DNA of 64,000 bases from Amycolatopsis thermoflava N1165 (GTDB lineage: Bacteria; Actinomycetota; Actinomycetes; Mycobacteriales; Pseudonocardiaceae). Below the pieces are notes generated by a model, which saw only the letters and a program-made list of their open reading frames with translations, made no database searches and had not been told where the DNA came from. Shown here piece after piece: positions 27,534 to 34,619 of this stretch. The stretch spans positions 186,001-250,000 of the forward strand of contig NZ_KI421511.1 in NCBI RefSeq assembly GCF_000473265.1. Direction: 5' to 3'. Within the stretch, counting starts at the first letter, position 1; every line of letters starts with the position of its first letter. Position numbers and translations under genes: made by a program.

Positions 27534-29828
27534 TTGTCCGTGGCTGAGGACCGGGAACCCGAGAACACGACCGACCTTCAGCACGAGCAGGACTACGTGT
27601 CCATGCTCTACCGCAGGCTCGACGCCGAACGCACCACCGCCGAACGGCGCCTGGAGCGGGCGTTGCGCTCGCACGGGGAGACCCCGCAGGAGAGCGCCGA
27701 GCGGGACGCCGCCAGCAGCCTTCACCACGAGCGGCTCGCGCAGCTCGGCTCCGTCGAGCAGGGCCTGTGCTTCGGCAGGCTCGACTTCCACGGCGAACAG
27801 GCGCCCGCCTACATCGGGCGGCTCGGCCTGTTCGACGAGGACGGCGACTACGAGCCGCTGCTGCTGGACTGGCGCGCGCCCGCCGCGCGGCCGTTCTACC
27901 TGGCCACCGCCGCCTCGCCGGAGGGCGTGCGGCGCCGCAGGCACATCCGCACGCTGAGCCGCAAGGTCGTCGGCCTCGACGACGAAATCCTCGACCTGCG
28001 CGCCGTCGACGGGCAGCAGGCCGACCTGGGCCTGGCCGGCGAGGCCGCCCTGCTCGCCGCCCTGGAGCGCAAGCGCACGGGTGAGATGAGCGACATCGTC
28101 GCCACCATCCAGGCCGAGCAGGACGACATCATCCGCGACGACCTCAGCGGCGTCGTCGTGGTCCAGGGCGGGCCGGGCACCGGCAAGACCGCCGTGGCCC
28201 TGCACCGGGCCGCCTACCTCCTCTACACCTACCGCCAGCAGCTCGCCTCCCGCGGCGTGCTCGTGGTCGGGCCGAACAGCACGTTCCTGCACTACATCGG
28301 CCAAGTCCTGCCGTCGCTGGGCGAGACCGGGGTGCTGCTGTCCACGATCGGGCAGCTGTTCCCCGGCATCCGGGCGCGCGGCGCGGACAGCCGCGCGGCG
28401 GCCGAGGTCAAGGGCAGGCTGGCCATGGTCGACGTGCTCACCAGGGCCGTCGCCGACCGCCAGCAGGTGCCGGAGGAGCGGTTCGAGGTCGCCTTCGACG
28501 ACGACGTACTGGTGCTCGACCGCGCCGTCGTCGAGCGGGCGCGCGACAAGGCCCGGCGCACCCGCCGCCCGCACAACCTGGCGCGCCGCGTGTTCGTCGA
28601 CGCGATGCTGGACGCGCTGACCGAGCGGGCCGCCGTGCGCATGGAGGTCGACCTCTTCGAGGGGGTCCCCGACATCCCGCTCGCGGAGGGCGAAGACGCC
28701 GACGCGCCCGTGCTGGACGCGGGGGACCGAGTGGAGATCCGCAAGGAACTCGCCGAATCCGAGACCGTCGCCGCGGCGATCGACGAGCTGTGGCCGAAGA
28801 TCACCCCGCAGCGGCTGCTGCGCGACCTGTTCGCCGAGCCGGACCGCCTGCTGTCCGCGTCCGGGGGGCTGCTCTCCGACGACGACCGCGCGGCGCTGAA
28901 GCGCCCTGCCCGCTCGCCCTGGACGCCGGGCGACGTGCCGCTGCTCGACGAGCTGGCCGAGCTGCTCGGCGAGGACGACGAGGCCGAGCGCGCCGCGCGC
29001 GAACGGCGCGAGCGCGAGGAGCGCGCCTACGCCGAAGGTGTGCTCGACATCATGGACCAGGACGAGGAGCTCCTGGACGAGGACCAGATCAACATCGCCG
29101 ACATCCTGGACGCCGAGCTGTTCGCCGAGCGGCAGGAACGCAGCAGCCACCTGACGGCGGCGCAGCGCGCGGCCCGCGACCGCACCTGGACGTTCGGGCA
29201 CGTCATCGTCGACGAGGCGCAGGAGCTGTCCGCGATGGACTGGCGGCTGCTGATGCGCCGCTGCCCGAGCCGGTCGATGACCGTCGTCGGCGACGTCGCC
29301 CAGACCGGCGCGCCGGGCGGCGCGTCGTCGTGGCGGGACATGCTCGGCCACTACGTCGGGGACCGCTGGCGGCTGCGTGAGCTGACCGTCAACTACCGGA
29401 CCCCGGTGGAGATCATGAACCGCGCCGCCGAGGCGCTGCGCGAGGTGGACCCGGACCTGCGGGTGCCGACGTCGGTGCGGGAAACCGGCGTCGAGCCGTG
29501 GCGCGCGCCGCTCGGCGAGCGCCCGCTGGCGTCCATCGTGGACGAAGAGGTGGCCGCCGCGGACGGCGGCACCGTCGCGGTGCTGGTCCCGGCGGCCAGG
29601 CTGGGCGCGGTCCGGTCCGAACTGGACGGTCACGGCGACGCGGTGTCGGTGCTCACCGTCGCCGAGGCCAAGGGGCTCGAGTTCGACGGCGTCGTGGTGC
29701 TCGCGCCGGAGGAAATCGTGGCGGAGTCGCCGCGCGGCTGGAACGACCTCTACGTCGCCTATACCCGTGCCACGCAACGGCTCGGCATCTTGTACTCCGC
29801 CGGACGGCCGACGTCAACGCCCGGTTAA
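27534..29828 (+). CDS. helD: HelD-family RNA polymerase-associated ATPase
   Basis: A protein of about 764 residues with a split superfamily 1 (UvrD/Rep-like) helicase core. TTG 27534, after AGCAGG, or GTG 27540 may be the start. The N-terminal arm (EQDYVSMLYRRLDAERTTAE) is a coiled coil that in HelD enters the secondary channel. Walker A is GGPGTGKTAVALHRAAYLLY, Walker B is VIVDEAQELSAMDW, and the C-terminal motif is YVAYTRATQRLGI. A large acidic insertion lies between the motor halves, about residues 395-530. HelD proteins recycle stalled RNA polymerase, and the HelR class gives rifampicin resistance. No rifamycin-associated element was seen upstream. Confidence 0.85.
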   Translation: MSVAEDREPENTTDLQHEQDYVSMLYRRLDAERTTAERRLERALRSHGETPQESAERDAASSLHHERLAQLGSVEQGLCFGRLDFHGEQAPAYIGRLGLFDEDGDYEPLLLDWRAPAARPFYLATAASPEGVRRRRHIRTLSRKVVGLDDEILDLRAVDGQQADLGLAGEAALLAALERKRTGEMSDIVATIQAEQDDIIRDDLSGVVVVQGGPGTGKTAVALHRAAYLLYTYRQQLASRGVLVVGPNSTFLHYIGQVLPSLGETGVLLSTIGQLFPGIRARGADSRAAAEVKGRLAMVDVLTRAVADRQQVPEERFEVAFDDDVLVLDRAVVERARDKARRTRRPHNLARRVFVDAMLDALTERAAVRMEVDLFEGVPDIPLAEGEDADAPVLDAGDRVEIRKELAESETVAAAIDELWPKITPQRLLRDLFAEPDRLLSASGGLLSDDDRAALKRPARSPWTPGDVPLLDELAELLGEDDEAERAARERREREERAYAEGVLDIMDQDEELLDEDQINIADILDAELFAERQERSSHLTAAQRAARDRTWTFGHVIVDEAQELSAMDWRLLMRRCPSRSMTVVGDVAQTGAPGGASSWRDMLGHYVGDRWRLRELTVNYRTPVEIMNRAAEALREVDPDLRVPTSVRETGVEPWRAPLGERPLASIVDEEVAAADGGTVAVLVPAARLGAVRSELDGHGDAVSVLTVAEAKGLEFDGVVVLAPEEIVAESPRGWNDLYVAYTRATQRLGILYSAGRPTSTPG

Positions 29829-29837
29829 GGTGTCGCC

Positions 29838-30425
29838 ATGCGTAACGCTGGCAAGATCGTGCTCGCGGCGGCAGCCGCCCTCGCTCTCGGGGCCTGCGCG
29901 CCCGACCAGGACCCGTCTTCCTTCCCGCCCGGTGGCGGCCCGACCTACCCGGCGCCCGAGCCGGCGGCGGCGTCCGCGAGCGCCTCGGCGGGGCACGACA
30001 CGGGCAGCGCCGCGCACGAGTGCACCGCGGACGACATCACCGTGACCGGTGACTTCGGCGCCAAGCCGACGATCACGATCCCGGACACCTGCAGCGCGCC
30101 GACCAAGCTGCTGACGAAGGACCTGAAGCCGGGCACCGGCGCCACCGCCCACGCCGGCAGCACGCTGCAGATGGACTACGACCTGGTGACCTGGTCGGAC
30201 AAGGTCGACCAGCAGAACTCGTTCGGCTCGGCGCCGTTCTCGTTCGCGCTGGGCGAGGGCACCGCGATCCCGGGCTGGGACCAGGGCCTGGAGGGCATCA
30301 AGCAGGGCGGCCGCCGCCTGCTGGTCATCCCGCCGGACCTGGGCTACGGCGCCCGCGGCAACGGCCCGATCAAGCCGAACGAGACGCTCGTCTTCGTCGT
30401 CGACGCCGTCCAGGTCGCCGGCTGA
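29838..30425 (+). CDS. FKBP-type peptidyl-prolyl isomerase, lipoprotein
   Basis: A 195-residue exported lipoprotein. The signal peptide ends in LALGAC with the lipidated cysteine at residue 20, followed by a low-complexity Pro/Ala/Ser linker to about residue 60. The FKBP domain fills the C-terminal half: GSTLQMDYDLVTWSDKV, FALGEGTAIPGWDQGLEGIK, RRLLVIPPDLGYGARG and LVFVVDAVQV, with the conserved tryptophan and tyrosine of the pocket. It would fold proteins on the outer face of the plasma membrane. It starts 10 bases after the HelD gene, so the two may share a transcript. Confidence 0.9.
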   Translation: MRNAGKIVLAAAAALALGACAPDQDPSSFPPGGGPTYPAPEPAAASASASAGHDTGSAAHECTADDITVTGDFGAKPTITIPDTCSAPTKLLTKDLKPGTGATAHAGSTLQMDYDLVTWSDKVDQQNSFGSAPFSFALGEGTAIPGWDQGLEGIKQGGRRLLVIPPDLGYGARGNGPIKPNETLVFVVDAVQVAG

Positions 30426-30718
30426 CGCTCGGTGACAGCCGCGTGGGAGCCGGGCCGGCGGCAGCCGGGCTCGTCCCTCGCGGCCCTGGGCTCGGCGGGC
30501 GGTCGTGGGGCGGGTTCCGCCGCCACGACGGTGGCAGGGTCCGCTGGCGGATGAGTGACCCCAGGGGCTCTGCCTGTGGCAGTCGGTGTCGTCCGGGTGA
30601 TGGCCGGGCTGTCGGGCCACGGGCCGGGTAGCGGGCCCTGCCCCGCCGCGGACGGTGGCCGCGAGCGCGGCTGAAGAGTGGGCGGCGCCCGGGCGCCGGC
30701 CGGATCGGAGTCTGACGG

Positions 30719-31513
30719 ATGGACGTCCGCGGAGCGGTCGCGGTGGTCACCGGCGCCTCGTCGGGCATCGGGGCGGCCACCGCGCTCCGGCTGCACGAGG
30801 CCGGTGCTCGCCTCGTGCTGCACGGCCGGGACGGCGACCGGCTGGACGCGCTCGCGGAGCGCACCGGCGGGATCACCGTCCGCGCCGACTTCGCCGAGCC
30901 CGGCGCGGTGGAGGCCGCTGCGGAGGAGATCGCCGCGCGGGCGGGCCGCGTGGACGTGCTCGTCAACAACGCCGGGATGGGCTACGCCGGGCCGGTGTCC
31001 GGGATGTCCGCTGCCGACGTGCGGCGGTTGCTTTCCGTGAACCTGGCCGCGCCGGTCGAACTGACCCGCGCCCTGCTGCCCGCGCTCCTCGACCGCCCCC
31101 GGTCGGTGGTGGTCTTCGTCACGTCCATCGCCGGCCGGGCCGGGGTGGCGGGGGAGTCGGTGTACTCGGCGACCAAGGCGGGGGTGGACGTTTTCGCCGA
31201 GAGCCTGCGGCTGGAACTGGCCGGTACCGGCGTGCGGGTCGGGGTGGTCGTGCCCGGGGTGGTGGACACCGAGTTCTTCGCCCGCCGCGGCCGTCCCTAC
31301 CAGCGGCGCAGCCCCCGGCCGGTGCCCGCGGACAAGGTCGCCGCGGCGGTGCTGGCGGCGATCACGGCGGAACGGGCCGAGCAGTACGTCCCGCGATGGC
31401 TGAGGTTGCCAATTGCGGTGCGGGGGACCGTGCCCGCGGTGTACCGTGCACTATCTGCCCGGTTCGGGGGTTCGGCTGAGTTCCCGGAATCTTTCCGCCA
31501 CTGGAAGCGCTGA
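30719..31513 (+). CDS. Short-chain dehydrogenase/reductase
   Basis: A 264-residue classical SDR. The cofactor motif TGASSGIGAA is at residues 12-21, NNAG follows the fourth strand, and the catalytic Ser and YSATK (Tyr and Lys) are in the usual positions. The C-terminal extension (about residues 215-264, with YVPRWLRLPIAVRGTVPAVYRAL) is of the membrane-associated type seen in fatty acid-related SDRs. Substrate unknown. The 293 bases upstream hold no clear gene. It ends eight bases before the DMT transporter gene, suggesting cotranscription. Confidence 0.85.
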   Translation: MDVRGAVAVVTGASSGIGAATALRLHEAGARLVLHGRDGDRLDALAERTGGITVRADFAEPGAVEAAAEEIAARAGRVDVLVNNAGMGYAGPVSGMSAADVRRLLSVNLAAPVELTRALLPALLDRPRSVVVFVTSIAGRAGVAGESVYSATKAGVDVFAESLRLELAGTGVRVGVVVPGVVDTEFFARRGRPYQRRSPRPVPADKVAAAVLAAITAERAEQYVPRWLRLPIAVRGTVPAVYRALSARFGGSAEFPESFRHWKR

Positions 31514-31521
31514 CAAGTGAC

Positions 31522-32499
31522 GTGTTAGTCCCGGTATTCCTCGGATTCGCCGCGGCGTTCCTGTTCGCGGCGTCAGCCGCGCTTCAGCGACGCGCGGTGA
31601 TCGAGGTTGCCGACAGTGACGTCGACGGGCGCGCCGCGCGGCATCGCGTCCCCGTACTGTGGCTGATCCGCAAGCTCTTGCGCAAGAGGGTGTGGCTCGC
31701 GGGATGGGCCACGAACCTGTTGGGCTTTTTCAGCCAAGCCGCCGCGCTGCACTTCGGGTCGATCGCGCTCGTGCAGCCGCTGCTGGTCACCGAACTGCTC
31801 TTCGCGCTGCCGATGGCCTCCGCCGCGATCCGCCGCTGGCCGCCGCTGCGGGACTGGCTGGCCGGGCTCGCCATCACCGGCGGCGTGGTGGTGTTCCTCG
31901 CGGTCGAGGGCACCGCGCCGCTGGGCGGGTCGCCTGACCAGGGCCGTCTGCTGATCGCGGTGCTGATCGCCGCGGCCACCGTTGTCACCCTCGTGCAGGT
32001 GGCCCAGAAGCGGGGGCCGCTGATGCACAGCGCGCTCATCGCCACGGCGGCCGGCATCTGCTACGCGATCAGCGCGGCCATGATGAAGGTGACCACCGAC
32101 CTGCTGTTGAACGAGGGTGTCGCTCACACGGCGCTCACCTGGCCGGGGTACGTGCTGGCGCTGTCGACCTTCTCCGGGCTGCTGCTCGGGCAGCAGGCTT
32201 ACGGGTCGGGTTCGCTGTCCGCGGCGATCGCCGTGATGTCCATCGTGAACCCCGCCGCCAGCTATTTCCTGGGGCTACTGGCGTTCAACGCGACGCTGAT
32301 GACCTCGCCGGGCCCGCTCGCGGCGACCGCAGGCGCGGCCCTCCTGCTGATCCTCGGCGTGTTCGGGCTCGCGCACTCGCCGAGCGTGCAGGCGGAGACG
32401 ACCCGGTCGGCCCAACACGGGGTTTATCCGGGAAGTGGTAAATTCTCGGGAACCGTTCCATCTCGGTCCCGTTCTTCGGACTCCTTCGCTCAGGATTAA
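31522..32499 (+). CDS. DMT (EamA-like) family transporter
   Basis: A 325-residue membrane protein with nine or ten hydrophobic segments. It begins VFLGFAAAFLFAASAALQRR, a typical first helix of actinobacterial DMT-family proteins, and shows internal pseudo-symmetry with two half domains. The C-terminal 45 residues (after LGVFGLAHSPSV) are polar and Ser/Arg-rich, ending SRSRSSDSFAQD, and are not part of the transporter fold. The substrate is unknown. The GTG start lacks a strong ribosome binding site but lies eight bases after the SDR stop. Confidence 0.75.
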   Translation: MLVPVFLGFAAAFLFAASAALQRRAVIEVADSDVDGRAARHRVPVLWLIRKLLRKRVWLAGWATNLLGFFSQAAALHFGSIALVQPLLVTELLFALPMASAAIRRWPPLRDWLAGLAITGGVVVFLAVEGTAPLGGSPDQGRLLIAVLIAAATVVTLVQVAQKRGPLMHSALIATAAGICYAISAAMMKVTTDLLLNEGVAHTALTWPGYVLALSTFSGLLLGQQAYGSGSLSAAIAVMSIVNPAASYFLGLLAFNATLMTSPGPLAATAGAALLLILGVFGLAHSPSVQAETTRSAQHGVYPGSGKFSGTVPSRSRSSDSFAQD

Positions 32500-32609
32500 T
32501 TCAGGTAGCCGGCGTAGGTTTCGGGACCGGCGGGCGGTGGAACCTACAGAGCCTGTCGAGAGTGCGCTGCCCCCGCGCACCCCAGGCAGACCCTTGGAGG
32601 CTGGAACCC

Positions 32610-33296
32610 GTGCACCACCGAGCGTCGTCCGGCGACCGCCATTTGGTGATCGAAATTCCGCACCTGCGGAAAACGATCAAGGATGCGGCGATTCTGTTGC
32701 TGGAAACGGTCGTCATCCCGTCGGTTCTGCTGGCGTTGTTGTTGCATTTCGTCGGCCTGGTTCCCGCGTTGTGCGCGGTTCTCGGCTGGGCGGCGTTCGT
32801 CATCGGCGCGCGGCGCCTGATGAAGCGCGACATGCCCCGCACGTTGCTGCTCTGCACGGCGATGCTGGTCGGACGGGCGGCGTTCGCGCTGGTCACGTCC
32901 AGTGCGGTGGTGTACGTGCTGCAACCGGCCGTCGGCTCGGTGCTGATGTTCCTGATCTTCGTCGGCAGCGCGATGATCGGGCGCCCCATCACGGCGCGCC
33001 TGGCCAAGGACTTCGTGCGGCTGCCCGCGGAGCTGTTCAAACACCGCACGGTGAACCGCGTGTTCATCGAGGTGGCGCTGCTCTGGGGCGGCTCGCGGCT
33101 GATCGACGCCGCGATGACCATCGGGTTCCTGCACTGGGGCGTCGAGGCGGGCCTGATGTCGCGCGGCATCCTCAGCGGGCTGCTCACCGCGCTGACCGTC
33201 GCGGCCTGTGTGGGCCACGGGTGGCGCAAGCTCCGCCGCGACGGCGTGACGCTCCGGCTGGCCGGCCGCCACAGCCCCGCACCAGCCGCCGCCTGA
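32610..33296 (+). CDS. VC0807-like integral membrane protein
   Basis: A 228-residue protein. GTG 32610 is the start because GGAGG lies nine bases before it. It has about five or six membrane segments. Features seen are the paired helix AAILLLETVVIPSVLLALLL, a short FVGSAMIGRPITARLAKDF motif and a final basic tail (WRKLRRDGVTLRLAGRHS). This fits the uncharacterised VC0807 family of intracellular septation-like membrane proteins. It lies 110 bases after the DMT gene on the same strand. Function unknown. Confidence 0.6.
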   Translation: MHHRASSGDRHLVIEIPHLRKTIKDAAILLLETVVIPSVLLALLLHFVGLVPALCAVLGWAAFVIGARRLMKRDMPRTLLLCTAMLVGRAAFALVTSSAVVYVLQPAVGSVLMFLIFVGSAMIGRPITARLAKDFVRLPAELFKHRTVNRVFIEVALLWGGSRLIDAAMTIGFLHWGVEAGLMSRGILSGLLTALTVAACVGHGWRKLRRDGVTLRLAGRHSPAPAAA

Positions 33297-33303
33297 CCCC
33301 TCC

Positions 33304-33441
33304 TACCCGCGAGTCCCAGGCTGGAGCGCGCGAGTCCCGCACTCCCGGCCGCGAGTTCCGCGTTCGCGCTCGCGAGGTTTCCGTTCGGGGTGCGCCGTCA
33401 GCGTGAGCCCCGAGCGTGCGTGAGTTCCGCGCTCACTGGGG
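33304..33441. repeat. Degenerate 21-bp-period GAGTTCC repeat array
   Basis: GAGTCCC, GAGTCCC, GAGTTCC and GAGGTTT begin at 33311, 33332, 33353 and 33374, each exactly 21 bases apart. Two further irregular copies (GAGCCCC at 33405, GAGTTCC at 33422) follow. The array fills the space between the convergent VC0807-like gene and the HxlR gene. It is the same element type as at 7.85-7.91 kb. Confidence 0.75.
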
Positions 33442-33456
33442 GAGCGGCCCGGTGGC

Positions 33457-33909
33457 TCAGGCAGCCGCGCCGGGGCCGGGCAGCAGGTCGACATCCCCGG
33501 CGTGCATCGCCTCGCCGCAGTGGTCGCAGCGCAGCCCGGCGCCGCTGACCTCGCCGCACGCCCGATGCCGGTACACCACCGGCGGCCCGGCCTCGCCCGC
33601 CAGCCACCGGTCGCCCCAGTGCGCCATCGCCATCAGCACCTCGACGAGCTCCGCGCCCCGCTCCGTCAGCACGTACTCGTAGCGCGGCCGCCGGTCATAG
33701 GGCCGTCGCTCCAGCACCCCACGCTCCACCAGGTGGTTCAGCCGCTCGGTCAGCACCTTCCGCGAGATGCCCAGATCGGCCTGGATCTGGTCGAACCGGG
33801 TCATCCCCGCCCACACGTCCCGCAGCACCAGCGGTGACCACGGTTCCCCGATGACGTCGAGCGTGCGCGCGATCGAGCACGCCATCCCGCCGAAGTTCGT
33901 CCGCTGCAC
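33457..33909 (-). CDS. HxlR family transcriptional regulator
   Basis: A 150-residue winged-helix regulator with a GTG start. It has the HxlR pattern CSIARTLDVIGEPWSPLVLRD at the N-terminus (conserved cysteine and WxPLVLRD), the recognition helix region GISRKVLTERLNHLVERGVL and the wing RRPYDRRPRYEYVLTERG. The C-terminal tail has CGEVSGAGLRCDHCGEAM, a CX9CX2C-type cluster that may bind zinc. It is divergent from the RibD-like reductase gene, and twin repeats lie in the gap. HxlR proteins often sense aldehydes or oxidants through the N-terminal cysteine. Confidence 0.87.
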   Translation of the reverse strand: MQRTNFGGMACSIARTLDVIGEPWSPLVLRDVWAGMTRFDQIQADLGISRKVLTERLNHLVERGVLERRPYDRRPRYEYVLTERGAELVEVLMAMAHWGDRWLAGEAGPPVVYRHRACGEVSGAGLRCDHCGEAMHAGDVDLLPGPGAAA

Positions 33910-33937
33910 GGCCCCGAGTCTACCAATCTGGGTTCCC

Positions 33938-33982
33938 TGAAGGAACTCATACTGCTATCGTCGGAGTCTCTTGAAGGAACTC
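33938..33982. promoter_or_regulatory. Twin direct repeats, candidate HxlR operator
   Basis: TGAAGGAACTC occurs at 33938-33948 and again at 33972-33982, 34 bases apart, about three helical turns. Both lie in the 89-base gap between the divergent HxlR and reductase genes. The first copy is also part of a small inverted repeat with GGTTCC just upstream. Confidence 0.55.
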
Positions 33983-33998
33983 TGAGAGGAACACCGAG

Positions 33999-34592
33999 AT
34001 GAGCAAGGTCATCGCCGCGCACGCGGTCTCCGTCGACGGCTTCATCACCGGCCGCGACCCCCGCCCCGGGCACGGCCTCGGCGACGGCGGGATGCTGTTC
34101 GACTGGTACTTCGACGGCGACACCCCGAGCGGCGTGTTCGACGGCTTCCGCCTGAGCGAGCCCAGCGCCCGGGTGTTCGACGCCCTCGCCGGCCGCGTGG
34201 GCGCGATCGTCGCCGGGCGCAACACCTACGAGGACTCCGACCGCTTCGGCGGCGGCAGCCCGCACCCGAAAGCGCGGCTGGTCGTCCTCACCCACCGGGA
34301 GGCCCCGGAGATCACCGAGCGGCAGACCCTCGTCACCACCGGCGTCGAGGACGCGATCGCCAGAGCCCGCGAGGCCGCAGGCGGCCGGGACGTCGGCCTC
34401 ATGGGCGGCGGCGTGGTGACCTCGGCGCTCGCCGCCGGCCTCGTCGACGAGATCGTCCTCCACCAGGTCCCTGTCCTGCTCGGCGCGGGCAGGCGGTTCT
34501 TCGGCGAGCTGCCCGCGCACGTGCGGCTCCGCCTGGTCGAGGCCGTCCCGGCGCCGGGGGTCACGCACCTGCACTACGCGGTCGAGCGGTGA
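33999..34592 (+). CDS. Dihydrofolate reductase / RibD C-terminal family reductase
   Basis: A 197-residue soluble protein of the RibD_C fold. The N-terminal strand and loop SVDGFITGRDP replaces the folate-binding region. VGAIVAGRNTYED and LMGGGVVTSALAAGLVDEIVLHQVPVLLGAGRRFF are the conserved motifs that bind NADPH in this family. Such stand-alone proteins are found beside HxlR or TetR regulators, and their substrates are mostly unknown. The start has AGAGGAAC upstream. It is divergent from the HxlR gene and probably its regulated target. Confidence 0.85.
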   Translation: MSKVIAAHAVSVDGFITGRDPRPGHGLGDGGMLFDWYFDGDTPSGVFDGFRLSEPSARVFDALAGRVGAIVAGRNTYEDSDRFGGGSPHPKARLVVLTHREAPEITERQTLVTTGVEDAIARAREAAGGRDVGLMGGGVVTSALAAGLVDEIVLHQVPVLLGAGRRFFGELPAHVRLRLVEAVPAPGVTHLHYAVER

Positions 34593-34619
34593 TTAGCGCG
34601 AGCGCCGCGGCCACGAAGC

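Noticed and set aside
30426-30718. A gene in the 293-base gap between the FKBP lipoprotein and the SDR
   Set aside because: Short frames exist on both strands, but none has a start with a ribosome binding site and none has the third-position G+C pattern of coding DNA over its length.
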